DNA of 46,151 nt from Candidatus Saelkia tenebricola (GCA_030765145.1 JAVCDA010000051.1:1-46151); one strand, 5' to 3'; shown: positions 35,065-44,271, counted from the stretch's first letter. Translations and numbers: made by a program. Notes: a model not told the origin generated them from the sequence alone.

Positions 35065-36699
35065 TTATTCTACCTCTTTCCACTCAAACCATATATTGTA
35101 AGGACGGGATTTTAATTCATCATTCACGTTTTCTAAAGCTTCTTGGCAATAGTAACTGTTCACATAAGCGCCTTCAGTGGGGATATGGAATTCATTTCCT
35201 ATGAATAACAAGCTTCCGTAGATTTCAGCATTCTGGGCTTCATCATTATCGTCTTCGCCAAATGCGCTTATTACTTCGATTGATGCCACGGCGTTATTGC
35301 CAATCAATATTGTTTTTGCGATAAGAGAGCCTTTAAAATTGATATTGTTTTCTATAGTGATATTGGAATTAGGTACATAAGCATTAGCATAAACTGTTGC
35401 GCAGTTGCCTAAAGAAAATACATTTGTACTGCTTGAAAGACCTGAGCCTTCAATATAAAAAACACAGTCACTTGCATCTGGCCCCGAGGAATCATTTATT
35501 ATTACGGCATTGTTGCCCATAACTACTTTTTGCTTTATATTTAAAGCAGCCGCAGCTTGGTATCTGATTTCGCAATCATTGCCCATGGTTATTTTATTGA
35601 TGTTATATTCTCCTCCGGCTAAATAAAGTGTGCAATTATTGCCGAATGCTATGTTGTTATAATCCCCGGCGTTAAGAGTATAAGTGGTATTATTATTTCT
35701 TGTTATGCTTGTAGATCCTTGAGTAAATGACGGGAACGCTGGCAGTGTGAATACGGGGAATGTTAAAGGAGTAATTTCTTCTCCGCTTAGATTGAGGTGA
35801 TTGCCATGAATAAATATATTATGGTAGATGTTTTCTCCTATGGTACCATGGTTTCCGAGGACTATTGTATTAGCAAGCAGAGATTCTGAGAAGCTATTGT
35901 TATTTCCTACGATTATACTTCCTAATTGTGATGAAACACCGATGCTGCCATCAGTAAGATTAAGGTTGTTTCCGATTGTCATAGAATCTATTGCAATAAT
36001 GGCAAAATCACCAATACCGACTTCTTCATCACTGGCAGTGCCGTTTAAGAATACTTTTGATGCTTTCTCATTTTCTGATTGATGGACAATGATTGCTCCA
36101 TACCAGGTGGCATTGTTGAGCATCTCAAGTATGTATTCTTCGTCTGCATGGTCTTTATCTTCAATGTAGATAATCCCATAACCGGTGAAATCCGTTGAAA
36201 GAGTTAGTTTAGAATTGTTGATATATATTATTCTGTAATCATCCGTATCACCGAGAGTTGTATTAGTATATTCTGTATCTTCGATTATTGTTGTATCAGC
36301 ATTTTTACGCAGAAAAGGTGCCAGTGTGCTTATATTGAAAGTATAGGATACATTGTCTTCTATGGTCCCAGAAGTGCCTTCTAATGTAACGTCATTAACA
36401 TCTATGTAGTCTTCACCCAAGTTTAATCCGATTGTATATTTACCGCCTGTAATTACATTGCCGTCTGTATCATGGTTTTCACCGCTGAAGAGAGTTGTGC
36501 CGGAAACATCTTCTGAGCCCTGTAAGTCTGCGCTGGGATTACTGCCGGTTAAGATCAAATTGATTAAGTTAAGCTCATCAATAGGTAGCTGCGGTTTGGA
36601 AGCTGATGTAGAGGCTTCTTTCTTATAATCTGTGGCTTCTAAGCTCAGGCAGAAAAAAGATAACAAAACAATTACTAATCCGATATTTTTCATCTTCAT
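35065..36699 (-). CDS. Secreted DUF7305-like repeat protein, copy 1
   Basis: 544 residues, signal peptide of about 22 (ending LEA). Same layout as its downstream paralogue: an N-terminal part with LPIDELNLINLIL and LAPFLRKNADTTIIEDT (copy 2: LAAFLRKNANQTIIQNT), a middle of Asn/Gly strands (TIGNNLNLTDGSIGVSSQLG), then LNAGDYNNIAFGNNCTLYLAGGEYNI and VYANAYVPNSNITIENNINFKGSLIAKTI. Both end with YCQEAL/YSQEAL and a W-containing tail. GGGAGG lies just before the ATG. It is preceded by a sigma-54 promoter. Binding partner and role are unknown. Confidence 0.72.
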   Translation of the reverse strand: MKMKNIGLVIVLLSFFCLSLEATDYKKEASTSASKPQLPIDELNLINLILTGSNPSADLQGSEDVSGTTLFSGENHDTDGNVITGGKYTIGLNLGEDYIDVNDVTLEGTSGTIEDNVSYTFNISTLAPFLRKNADTTIIEDTEYTNTTLGDTDDYRIIYINNSKLTLSTDFTGYGIIYIEDKDHADEEYILEMLNNATWYGAIIVHQSENEKASKVFLNGTASDEEVGIGDFAIIAIDSMTIGNNLNLTDGSIGVSSQLGSIIVGNNNSFSESLLANTIVLGNHGTIGENIYHNIFIHGNHLNLSGEEITPLTFPVFTLPAFPSFTQGSTSITRNNNTTYTLNAGDYNNIAFGNNCTLYLAGGEYNINKITMGNDCEIRYQAAAALNIKQKVVMGNNAVIINDSSGPDASDCVFYIEGSGLSSSTNVFSLGNCATVYANAYVPNSNITIENNINFKGSLIAKTILIGNNAVASIEVISAFGEDDNDEAQNAEIYGSLLFIGNEFHIPTEGAYVNSYYCQEALENVNDELKSRPYNIWFEWKEVE

Positions 36700-36735
36700 T
36701 TTTACCTCCCAGTATTTTATTGTCGATTGTAATTA

Positions 36736-36752
36736 TGCAATATATGTGCCAA
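36736..36752 (-). promoter_or_regulatory. Sigma-54 promoter for the two secreted paralogues
   Basis: On the minus strand the sequence is TTGGCAC, ATATA, TTGCA, matching the -24/-12 consensus TGGCAC(N5)TTGC with correct GG-to-GC spacing. Transcription would begin about 25 nt before the ATG at 36699. Sigma-54 promoters need an ATP-driven enhancer-binding activator; none is encoded in this window. Confidence 0.8.
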
Positions 36753-36823
36753 AAGTTGCAAGTTAGAAATGCCTGCAAATAAAAAGGTTATAAAGAAGGG
36801 TGCTGGAGAGTATGTTTTTATAT

Positions 36824-36834
36824 GTAAACTTTAC
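36824..36834. promoter_or_regulatory. Possible activator site upstream of the sigma-54 promoter
   Basis: The 11-base palindrome GTAAACTTTAC is about 75 bp upstream of the sigma-54 promoter, the usual distance for an enhancer-binding protein. Only one short copy is seen, so this is weak. The rest of the 270-nt gap 36700-36969 holds nothing else I can identify. Confidence 0.25.
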
Positions 36835-36969
36835 TTGCAGGAGGAGATGTAAAAGTTGCTAGTGAAAAAGAATGGTGCCAGATTTTTTATAAAGTTTGAA
36901 AAAATCCATTAAAAAATGTGTTTAAAAGATAACTGATTTTAAAGAAATATTTTCTATATTCCGGATTTT

Positions 36970-37869
36970 TTAAAAAGAGGTAAGTTTTTTAAACTCACTT
37001 AATCTTTTTTTAATATCAGATTTTGATATTGTACCTAATCTGCGTAGACTAAAATCCTCAACAGCAAATGTTGCCATTATACTTCCGTAGACGACTGCTT
37101 TTCTTAAGGTTTTTTGATCAATCTTTTTAGAACTCGCTAAATACCCCATAAATCCTCCGGCAAAGGTATCTCCGGCACCTGTAGGGTCAAATACAGATTC
37201 CAGCAAGTATGCAGGGGTTGAAAATATGTGATTTTTTGTGAATAAAAGTACACCATGTTCACCTTTTTTAATTACAACTATCTGGGGGCCGAGTTTTAAT
37301 ATTTTTTTGCCTGCTTTGAGGAGATTAGTTTCTGAAGTTAATTCTTTTGATTCTGCTTCGTTGATGATAAATATATTTATACGTTTGAGAAGTTTAAGGA
37401 GAATCTTAGGTTTATGTTCGATCCAGTAATTCATTGTATCGCAGGCAACTAATTTTGGTTTTTTAACCTGATCTAAAACTTTACTCTGTATCTCGGGGTC
37501 AATATTTGCCAGGAATACATATTTGCTATCTTTATAATTCTGTGGGATTTTAGGGGCGAATTTGGCAAATACATTTAAATCGGTGGTTAGTGTTTTCGGA
37601 TTTGAAAAATCCCAATCGTATTCACCTTCCCAGTGGAAAGTTTTACCTTTCTCAATAGTAAGTCCTTTTAAATCAATGCCCTTACTTTTTAGAAACCGGA
37701 TATGTTTTTTGGGGAAATCTTCACCTGCAACCGCGACGAGATTAACAGAAGTAAAATTTATTGCACTTGTTGAAAAATATACAGCTGAACCGCCGAGAAT
37801 ATTGCTGGCTTTTCCAAAAGGTGTCTTTACTGTATCTAATGCGATAGATCCGATTACGAGTATGCTCAT
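36970..37869 (-). CDS. PfkB-family carbohydrate/nucleoside kinase
   Basis: 299 residues, ribokinase fold. N-terminal SILVIGSIALDTV and LGGSAVYFSTSA, and the C-terminal anion hole and catalytic base DPTGAGDTFAGGFMGYL, are intact. The substrate-lid segment (GKTFHWEGEYDWDF) differs from ribokinase and fructokinase, so the substrate is open; similar proteins in anaerobes are annotated only as sugar kinase. No ribosome site is seen, and a -10-like TAAAAT lies 8 nt before the ATG. Confidence 0.87.
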   Translation of the reverse strand: MSILVIGSIALDTVKTPFGKASNILGGSAVYFSTSAINFTSVNLVAVAGEDFPKKHIRFLKSKGIDLKGLTIEKGKTFHWEGEYDWDFSNPKTLTTDLNVFAKFAPKIPQNYKDSKYVFLANIDPEIQSKVLDQVKKPKLVACDTMNYWIEHKPKILLKLLKRINIFIINEAESKELTSETNLLKAGKKILKLGPQIVVIKKGEHGVLLFTKNHIFSTPAYLLESVFDPTGAGDTFAGGFMGYLASSKKIDQKTLRKAVVYGSIMATFAVEDFSLRRLGTISKSDIKKRLSEFKKLTSF

Positions 37870-37877
37870 ATAGGTTC

Positions 37878-37883
37878 ATTTTA
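37878..37883 (-). promoter_or_regulatory. -10 box of the PfkB gene, leaderless arrangement
   Basis: TAAAAT on the minus strand ends 8 nt before the ATG at 37869; the -35 region is poor. Fits the pattern of start-proximal promoters seen at four other genes in the window. Confidence 0.4.
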
Positions 37884-37962
37884 TCAGTAAAATCAAAGAT
37901 TAAAAGTTTTAAATAATTAATTTTAATAACACCGTTGGAGTAAGATCAAAAGAGCATTTTGA

Positions 37963-37991
37963 TTGCAATTTATTCTTTTCGCTTTTATAAT
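37963..37991 (+). promoter_or_regulatory. Promoter of the L,D-transpeptidase operon
   Basis: TTGCAA (37963-37968), 17-nt spacer and TATAAT (37986-37991). The -10 is part of the palindrome TTTTATAATTATAAAA (37983-37998), which could also serve as an operator. About 80 nt of leader follow, without a clear structure. Confidence 0.6.
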
Positions 37992-38075
37992 TATAAAAAT
38001 TAATTTTAGATTATTTTTTGTAAAAAGGGTTTGTTTTTAAAATTGTTGCAGCATTAACTTGTCTGGGAGGAAAAT

Positions 38076-38987
38076 ATGGAAAGAAGGGTTGTTATTGTAG
38101 CTATTTTAGCGGTTTTAGGCATAGGAATACTTATCTGGGGTGTAAAATCTAACTCAGAAAAAGAGCTGGATCTAAATGTGAAACAATCTTCTGATATTAT
38201 TCCACAAGAAGATCTTAATGCAAATATAGATTCAGCAGTTCAAGATTTATCCCAGTTGGATGTGTTAATAGAAAGTGATGGGGAAGATGCTTTTCGAAGT
38301 GGTGTTGAATTTGCTCAGAAATTACTTGATGAAAATAAATTGATTGAAGCAAAAAATGTTTATAAGAAATTAATTCAAAATTTATCAATGCATCCTGAAA
38401 TATCTGATTTGGAGAAAAAACTATGGGCTACCAATATAAAGATATTATTTTCTCCTCTCGGGACAGATTATTCTACCATCCATGAGGTTAAATCAGGAGA
38501 TACTTTAGTTGCAATTGCAAAAAAATACAACACTACTGTCGGGCTTTTAAAAAGAAGTAACGGTTTAATTTCCGATTTAATTCGTATTGGCCAGAGATTC
38601 AAAGTTGTTACGGCAGAGGTAAGTGCAATAGTAGATAAATCGCAGAATCTTTTGATTTTAAAAATTAACGATGAGGTAATAAAAGTATATCCTTGTTCAA
38701 CTGGCGAGTTTAATATTACGCCTCTAGGAAAATTTAGGATTGTAAACAAGTTGATTGACCCTGTTTGGTTTAAAGCGGGAGCAATAGTTCCTGCCGGAAG
38801 CCCGGAGAATATTTTAGGCACCCGTTGGATGGGATTTGATTTGGAAGGTTATGGAATTCACGGGACAACTGAATCCCAAAGTATAGGTAAACAGGTTACA
38901 GCAGGTTGCATCAGGATGTATAATGGAGATGTTCAGGAGCTGTATGATATTATGCCTGTTGGTGCAGAGGTTATTATTATTGATTAG
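38076..38987 (+). CDS. LysM and L,D-transpeptidase (YkuD) domain protein
   Basis: 303 residues. An N-terminal membrane anchor (VVIVAILAVLGIGILIWGV) is followed by a linker, a LysM peptidoglycan-binding domain (HEVKSGDTLVAIAKKYNTTVGLLKRSN...IRIGQRFKVV, about 130-175) and a C-terminal YkuD domain with the catalytic HGTTESQSIGKQVTAGCIRM (His and Cys). Forms 3-3 peptidoglycan cross-links or attaches proteins to the wall in the periplasm. GGGAGG precedes the ATG. accA starts 2 nt after its stop. Confidence 0.93.
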   Translation: MERRVVIVAILAVLGIGILIWGVKSNSEKELDLNVKQSSDIIPQEDLNANIDSAVQDLSQLDVLIESDGEDAFRSGVEFAQKLLDENKLIEAKNVYKKLIQNLSMHPEISDLEKKLWATNIKILFSPLGTDYSTIHEVKSGDTLVAIAKKYNTTVGLLKRSNGLISDLIRIGQRFKVVTAEVSAIVDKSQNLLILKINDEVIKVYPCSTGEFNITPLGKFRIVNKLIDPVWFKAGAIVPAGSPENILGTRWMGFDLEGYGIHGTTESQSIGKQVTAGCIRMYNGDVQELYDIMPVGAEVIIID

Positions 38988-38989
38988 TT

Positions 38990-39952
38990 ATGGCTGAACT
39001 TGAATTTGAAAAACCAATACTGGAACTTGAGAGAAAAATAGCAGATCTTCAAAAATTTTCTTTTGAGAGAAAGATTAATCTTAGTAATGAGATTGATAAT
39101 TTCGAGAGTAAGTTAGGGCAGTTAAAGCAGGAGATATATGGAAATTTGAATGCTTGGCAGAAAGTTCAAATATCCCGTCATACAGATCGCCCTACAACTT
39201 TAGATTATACGCAGATGATTATGAAGGATTTCATAGAGCTTCATGGAGACAGGGTTTTTGGAGATGATAAAGCGCTTATTACTGGTCTTGCCAATATAGA
39301 TGGTAACAGAATTGCAGTTGTAGGACATCAGAAAGGAAGAGATACCAAGGAGAATTTAGACAGGAATTTTGGTTGTGCGCATCCAGAGGGGTATAGAAAA
39401 GCAATGAGGTTGTTCAAATTAGCAGAAAGGTTTTCTTTGCCCGTGGTTTGCTTTATAGATACTCCAGGAGCATATCCTGGGGTAGGAGCTGAAGAGAGAG
39501 GTCAAGCTCATTCGATTGCAGAGAATATAAGGGATATGTTTGAGATTAAGACTCCCATCATTGTAGTTGTAATAGGTGAGGGAGGAAGCGGTGGTGCTTT
39601 AGGGATTGGTGTGGGAAATAAAGTAGCAATGCTGGAATATTCATATTACTCTGTAATCTCACCTGAAGGATGCTCTGCTATTCTGTGGCGTGAAAGAGCT
39701 AAGGCAGAAGAAGCGGCCAAAGCTTTAAAGTTAACTGCTGTACACTTGCTTGAGCTTGGAATAATCGACGAAATAATAAAAGAGCCTTTGGGCGGAGCTC
39801 ATCGAGATGCTATTGCTGCAGGAGATAATCTTAAAGAATTTATACTGCATTCTATCTCCGAGTTCAAGGATTTATCTACTAAAAAGCTCATTGAAAATAG
39901 ATATCAAAAATTCAGGAATATGGGGGTTGTTTCTGAATCATCTATGGAATAA
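38990..39952 (+). CDS. accA: Acetyl-CoA carboxylase carboxyltransferase subunit alpha
   Basis: Transfers the carboxyl group from biotin to acetyl-CoA to make malonyl-CoA, with AccD. 320 residues, normal length. It has an N-terminal helical region (LEFEKPILELERKIADLQ), RHTDRPTTLDYTQMI, GDRVFGDD, the oxyanion region FIDTPGAYPGVGAEERGQAHSIAENI and GEGGSGGALGIGVGN. It follows the L,D-transpeptidase gene with only 2 nt between them, so co-transcription is likely although the functions differ. accD, accB and accC are not here. Confidence 0.96.
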   Translation: MAELEFEKPILELERKIADLQKFSFERKINLSNEIDNFESKLGQLKQEIYGNLNAWQKVQISRHTDRPTTLDYTQMIMKDFIELHGDRVFGDDKALITGLANIDGNRIAVVGHQKGRDTKENLDRNFGCAHPEGYRKAMRLFKLAERFSLPVVCFIDTPGAYPGVGAEERGQAHSIAENIRDMFEIKTPIIVVVIGEGGSGGALGIGVGNKVAMLEYSYYSVISPEGCSAILWRERAKAEEAAKALKLTAVHLLELGIIDEIIKEPLGGAHRDAIAAGDNLKEFILHSISEFKDLSTKKLIENRYQKFRNMGVVSESSME

Positions 39953-39994
39953 TTTTTGCAACTCATTTTTGATATAATTTCCAGTATTTAAAAT

Positions 39995-40855
39995 TTAAAA
40001 GTCTATTTTTTTAAATATTCTCTTAGATTCAATTTCTTGGCGCAGAAGGAAGGGGTAGTCTAAGAATATCTTTTCAAAAATTGTTGAGCGGTTAGCACTT
40101 GAAATGCCTCTTTTGGAATTTTTGATAAACAGTGCTATTTCTTGTATTTTAGGTGAGTTTATTTTTTCCAGTTTTTCGATACTTTTTTTAATAGGCATTC
40201 TCTCCCGGTAAAGAATATTGTATGCTTTTTTGATTTCGCGTATTTCTTCGGAAGTTATTTTTGCTCGTTTTAGTCCTACAAGATTTATGCCCCATATTTT
40301 AGAGCTCCCTATGCACATCATAAAGGGAGGAATATCTCTGGTTACCCGGGTTAATCCTCCAATCATTGAAAGCCGGCCTATTCTTACGAATTGATGAATA
40401 GAAGCGTTGCCTGAGATAGTAGCATTGTCCTGGATTTCAACATGGCCTGCAATTAAAGAGCCGTGGCTTAATGTGATATTATTACTTAAGCTGCAATCGT
40501 GGGCAATGTGAGAAAAACCCATAAGATAATTATTGTTTCCTATTAGAGTAGAAGCCTCTTCTTTTGTGGAGGTATGGATTGTGACATATTCTCTTATGAT
40601 GTTATTATCTCCGATTACTAATTTCCCAACATCTTCTTTTAAGCCCAGCATCTGGGGTTTTTCTCCTATTACGCATCCGGAATGAATCAAGTTGTTTTCA
40701 CCTACTGTTGTCTTACCCTTGATATGGGTATAAGCAGATATTTGGGTGCCGTTTTTGATTTCAACATTTTTTTCTATAACACAATATGGTCCTATTTCAA
40801 CATTTTGAGCAATTTTTGCTTCTTTGCTGATTCTTGCAGTTTGATCTACTTTCAT
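39995..40855 (-). CDS. lpxA: UDP-N-acetylglucosamine acyltransferase
   Basis: First step of lipid A synthesis. 286 residues, slightly longer than E. coli LpxA (262). Left-handed beta helix of hexapeptide repeats; the catalytic His lies in GFSHIAHDC, and HQFVRIGRLSMIGGLTRVTRDIPPFMM is the acyl-pocket segment. The C-terminal helical domain is extended. This gene is the strongest sign of an outer membrane. lpxB, lpxD and fabZ are not adjacent. No ribosome site; TATAAT lies 7 nt before the ATG. Confidence 0.94.
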   Translation of the reverse strand: MKVDQTARISKEAKIAQNVEIGPYCVIEKNVEIKNGTQISAYTHIKGKTTVGENNLIHSGCVIGEKPQMLGLKEDVGKLVIGDNNIIREYVTIHTSTKEEASTLIGNNNYLMGFSHIAHDCSLSNNITLSHGSLIAGHVEIQDNATISGNASIHQFVRIGRLSMIGGLTRVTRDIPPFMMCIGSSKIWGINLVGLKRAKITSEEIREIKKAYNILYRERMPIKKSIEKLEKINSPKIQEIALFIKNSKRGISSANRSTIFEKIFLDYPFLLRQEIESKRIFKKIDF

Positions 40856-40862
40856 GGCATTA

Positions 40863-40868
40863 ATTATA
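40863..40868 (-). promoter_or_regulatory. -10 box of lpxA, leaderless arrangement
   Basis: A perfect TATAAT on the minus strand ends 7 nt before the ATG at 40855, with no Shine-Dalgarno between. No good -35 is visible. It is divergent to the leuA promoter. Confidence 0.5.
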
Positions 40869-40879
40869 ACACAAAACCA

Positions 40880-40908
40880 TTGAAGAAAGAAAATCCCTGT
40901 GTTATTCT
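40880..40908 (+). promoter_or_regulatory. Probable promoter of leuA
   Basis: TTGAAG (40880-40885), 17-nt spacer, TATTCT (40903-40908), followed about 16 nt later by the ribosome site AAGGAGGT. Short leader, with no room for a T-box or leucine attenuator. Confidence 0.5.
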
Positions 40909-40936
40909 TTATGAATAAAACATTAAGGAGGTAATT

Positions 40937-42436
40937 GTGGATAAGGTATATATATTCGACACTACATTGCGGGATGGAGAACAGGCTCCGGGGGCATCTT
41001 TAACGGTTAAAGAAAAGATTGAAGTTGCCTGGCAGCTTGAGAGGCTTAATGTGGATATTATTGAAGCCGGTTTTCCGATTGCCTCGGAAGGAGATTTTGA
41101 GGCGGTTAATTTAATTGCTAAAAAGCTCAAGAAACCTATAATTTGTGGACTGGCACGGTCTTTAAAAAAAGATATTGATGCAGCCCGTGATGCTTTAAAA
41201 CCTGCTAAGAGGAAAAGAATTCATGTTTTTCTTGCTACATCCAATATCCATATGCAGTATAAATTAAAGAAAGCAAAAGACGAAGTATTAAAACAGGCAG
41301 TAAAGGCTGTTAAATATGCTAAGCAGTTTGCAGATGATGTGGAATTTTCTCCCGAAGATGCATCTCGCACAGAGAGAAAATTTCTGTTTAAGGTGATTTC
41401 TGAGGTTATTAATGCAGGTGCTACTGTTGTAAATATCCCCGATACTGTTGGATATGCTGTTCCGGATGAATTTTCTGATCTTATAATCCAGATTAAAAAA
41501 AATGTTTCCAATATGGATGAAGCAATTATAAGTGTTCATTGTCATGATGATTTAGGCTTATCGTGTGCTAATTCACTTGCTGCAGTTAAAGTAGGTGCTA
41601 AGCAAGTTGAATGTACGATAAACGGTATTGGTGAACGTGCAGGTAGCGCGTCACTTGAAGAGGTTGTTATGGCTTTGAAGACAAGAGAAGACTTTTTTAA
41701 CTTCAAAACCAGTATAAAAACTCAGGAATTACATAAAACGAGCAGATTGGTAAGTCATTTGATGGCTATTCCTGTTCAGCCTAATAAAGCAATTGTAGGG
41801 GCTAATGCTTTTAGGCATGAATCAGGTATTCATCAGGATGGGGTATTAAAGATGCCAAAGACTTATGAAATTATGACACCTTTTGATGTAGGTTTTAAAG
41901 AGAGCAATATGGTTTTGGGTAAACATTCCGGTCGCCATGCATTCATGAAAAAACTTGAAGAACTGGATATTAAATTAAGCAAGCATGATTTTGAAAATGC
42001 TTTTGATGAATTCAAAAAACTTGCTGATAAAAAGAAAGAGATTTTTGACGATGATATAATTGCTATTGTCGAGGAGGGAATTGAAAAAGCTCCGAAGGTC
42101 TGGAGTTTTGTTTATGTGCATACTGTAACAGGTTCCTCAACTGTTCCTACAGCTACTGTTAAACTTAAAAAAGATAATAAAATACATGAAGATGCAGCTT
42201 GTGGCGATGGTCCAATAGATGCCTGCTATAATACAATAGATAGAATCATAGGTTTTCAACCAAAACTTTTGAATTACAATCTTAAAGCGGTTACTTCAGG
42301 TCGCGATGCTTTAGGCGAGGTGACTGTGAGATTAAAACATAAAAATAAGGAAATTGTTGGACGTGGGACTTCAACGGATATTATAGAAGCTTCCACTAAA
42401 GCCTATCTCAATGCAGTGAATAAAATAGTAAGTTGA
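40937..42436 (+). CDS. leuA: 2-isopropylmalate synthase
   Basis: First committed step of leucine synthesis: 2-ketoisovalerate plus acetyl-CoA. 499 residues. The barrel has FDTTLRDGEQAPGASL, metal ligands in VHCHDDLGLSCAN, INGIGERAGSASLEEVVMAL, and GANAFRHESGIHQDGVLK. The C-terminal regulatory domain contains CGDGPIDACYNTIDRI. The start is GTG, 4 nt after AAGGAGGT. DGEQ/HCHDD residues distinguish it from cimA at 542. It leads directly into aroE (overlap of one base). Confidence 0.95.
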   Translation: MDKVYIFDTTLRDGEQAPGASLTVKEKIEVAWQLERLNVDIIEAGFPIASEGDFEAVNLIAKKLKKPIICGLARSLKKDIDAARDALKPAKRKRIHVFLATSNIHMQYKLKKAKDEVLKQAVKAVKYAKQFADDVEFSPEDASRTERKFLFKVISEVINAGATVVNIPDTVGYAVPDEFSDLIIQIKKNVSNMDEAIISVHCHDDLGLSCANSLAAVKVGAKQVECTINGIGERAGSASLEEVVMALKTREDFFNFKTSIKTQELHKTSRLVSHLMAIPVQPNKAIVGANAFRHESGIHQDGVLKMPKTYEIMTPFDVGFKESNMVLGKHSGRHAFMKKLEELDIKLSKHDFENAFDEFKKLADKKKEIFDDDIIAIVEEGIEKAPKVWSFVYVHTVTGSSTVPTATVKLKKDNKIHEDAACGDGPIDACYNTIDRIIGFQPKLLNYNLKAVTSGRDALGEVTVRLKHKNKEIVGRGTSTDIIEASTKAYLNAVNKIVS

Positions 42437-43314
42437 TGTCTCTGCCAAAAAAGATTTACGGCTTAATTGGCTATCCTGTTAAACATAGCCTGTCTCCCCT
42501 AATGCACAACGCAGCATTTGAGCATTTAGGTATTAATGCAGAATATAAACTGTTTGAAGTTACGCCAGATGATTTAGAAAATTTTCTTATCAGCCGAAAA
42601 GATGTTGCGGGATTTAATATTACTATTCCACATAAAGTGGAAGCTAAGGAAATATTAGAGCGTTATTTTCCTTCTCAAGAGAGTGTAAAAAATATGCCCG
42701 AGATAGCGGCTCTAATTACTGGCGCAGTTAATACAGTGAGCAGAGAGCCAGAGATAAAATTTTACAATACTGATTCTGTTGGATTCTCTGTTTCTTTGGA
42801 AAAAGATCTTGGATTTGAAAAAGAGGATAAAACCATTCTGCTTATTGGTTGTGGTGGTGCAGGGAGAGCGGTTGTTGGTAGTTTGACTGCATCAGAGGCC
42901 AGTGTAAAGAAGATATATATCTATGAAGTAAATAGTGAGGCGGCTGGTGTTGTGGATGAACATTTTTCTAAAAATAATTATACTTCAGGAAAATATGAAT
43001 TTATAACTTACCAGCAAATTCCGGAAGTAATTAAACAGTGTCAGTTATTGGTTAATGCAACTCCTGTAGGAATGAAAGAAGGGGATGCTTCACCTGTTGA
43101 GAAGGATTTGCTGCATAAAGATTTATCTGTATATGATGTTGTTTACAACAGAATTACCGACTTAATCAAAGATGCGCGTTCTTTAGGGTTAGCAGCTATA
43201 ACAGGTGAAGGAATGCTTTTATATCAAGGGGCAGCTGCATTTGAGATTTGGACTGGTACTAAGGCGCCTATTGATATTATGAGAGAAGTTTTAAATAAGG
43301 AGTTACGGAAATGA
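42436..43314 (+). CDS. aroE: Shikimate dehydrogenase
   Basis: Reduces 3-dehydroshikimate with NADPH. About 292 residues. Substrate-binding N-terminus IYGLIGYPVKHSLSPLMHNAAF, with the SLS motif; catalytic Lys in GFNITIPHKVEAKEIL; NADP loop LLIGCGGAGRAV; C-terminal TGEGMLLYQGAAAFEIWTG. The ATG overlaps the leuA stop by one base (TGATG); a TTG one codon earlier is also possible. It overlaps the prepilin peptidase by 4 nt, an odd but clear operon link. Confidence 0.95.
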   Translation: MSLPKKIYGLIGYPVKHSLSPLMHNAAFEHLGINAEYKLFEVTPDDLENFLISRKDVAGFNITIPHKVEAKEILERYFPSQESVKNMPEIAALITGAVNTVSREPEIKFYNTDSVGFSVSLEKDLGFEKEDKTILLIGCGGAGRAVVGSLTASEASVKKIYIYEVNSEAAGVVDEHFSKNNYTSGKYEFITYQQIPEVIKQCQLLVNATPVGMKEGDASPVEKDLLHKDLSVYDVVYNRITDLIKDARSLGLAAITGEGMLLYQGAAAFEIWTGTKAPIDIMREVLNKELRK

Positions 43315-44081
43315 TTTTACAGATATTTTTTATTGTTCTTGGTCTTATTATAGGGAGTTTCCTGAATGTCTGTATCTACAGGTTGCCTAAGGAAGAGTCG
43401 GTTGTTACTCCGGGTTCTCATTGTGTGAAATGTAATAAACCAATTAAATGGTTTGATAATATTCCTGTTTTAAGCTTTTTTATTTTAAGAGGTAAATGCA
43501 GAGGATGTAAGGAAAAAATTTCTAAGAGATATCCTTTAGTTGAATCTTTGAGTGCCTTAGTTTTTAGCAGTTATTACAATATCTTTGGATTAGGAATTGA
43601 GATGATTTTCTTTTCAATTTTTACTTCAGGTTTAATTGTTGCCGCATTTTCGGACTGGGAAACCAGGCTGATTCCGGATGAGGTAAGCCTTGGGATTCTG
43701 CCTTTAGGAATTGTGTTTTCTTTTTTTAATCCTGTATTTCAAGAGGCCTATTCTCAAAACCCTTTGGTAGTAAGTTTAATAGGGGCGTTGACTGGTGCTT
43801 TAATGATTTATTTAACAGGTGTTTTAGGTAAGCTTGTTTTTAAGAAAGAAGCAATGGGATTTGGGGATGTAAAATTCATGGCTCTTATCGGTGCATTCTT
43901 AGGGTATAAACTTGTAATCCTCAGTTATTTTATTGCGCCGTTTTTTGCTCTTTCCTACGGCGTGTATCGTAAGATAAGATATAAAGATGATTATTTGCCT
44001 TACGGGCCTTTTCTTGCGATTGCGGCTGTTTTTGTTTTATTTTTCAGGGAGAAAATTTTGGATGTTATATTTTATTTGTGA
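43311..44081 (+). CDS. pilD: Prepilin peptidase / N-methyltransferase
   Basis: Cleaves and N-methylates type IV prepilins and pseudopilins in the inner membrane. 256 residues with about seven helices. The N-terminal cytoplasmic domain has the zinc cysteines HCVKCNKPIKWFDNIPVLSFFILRGKCRGC. Two catalytic aspartates are in FSDWETRLIPDE and GFGDVKFMALIGAFLG. Implies a type IV pilus or type II secretion system elsewhere; the secreted DUF7305-like pair in this window may belong to it. Confidence 0.94.
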   Translation: MILQIFFIVLGLIIGSFLNVCIYRLPKEESVVTPGSHCVKCNKPIKWFDNIPVLSFFILRGKCRGCKEKISKRYPLVESLSALVFSSYYNIFGLGIEMIFFSIFTSGLIVAAFSDWETRLIPDEVSLGILPLGIVFSFFNPVFQEAYSQNPLVVSLIGALTGALMIYLTGVLGKLVFKKEAMGFGDVKFMALIGAFLGYKLVILSYFIAPFFALSYGVYRKIRYKDDYLPYGPFLAIAAVFVLFFREKILDVIFYL

Positions 44082-44098
44082 CAATTTTGATGATACAA

Positions 44099-44189
44099 CC
44101 CCTCTGCAGATTTATTCGAAATCTATGTGCGGGGATAATTCGCCCATGCACTTTACGTTCTCTACGTTTCGTAAATTGCGGGCTCATTA
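44099..44189 (+). repeat. Structured two-hairpin element, unit 1
   Basis: Layout: CCCC (44099-44102), inner hairpin AGATTT-ATTCG-AAATCT (44108-44124), GGGG (44131-44134), linker ATAATTC, a long stem-loop 44142-44183 with 5' arm GCCC[AT]GCA[C]TTTACG and 3' arm CGTAAATTGCGGGC, then TCATTA (44184-44189). Same design as unit 2, 173 bp downstream. The 292-nt gap 44082-44373 contains no coding frame. Confidence 0.7.
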
Positions 44190-44271
44190 CACAGAGAGCT
44201 GATGCCTAAGATTTGCAGCCTTAGGAGAGGTTAAAAATTTACTGTTCATTAGAAGGTAATTAGTTTAATCT

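Noticed and set aside
36850-36885. A second sigma-54 promoter on the minus strand (CTGGCAC followed by TTTTT)
   Set aside because: The -12 GC is missing, and a much better match lies nearer the gene.
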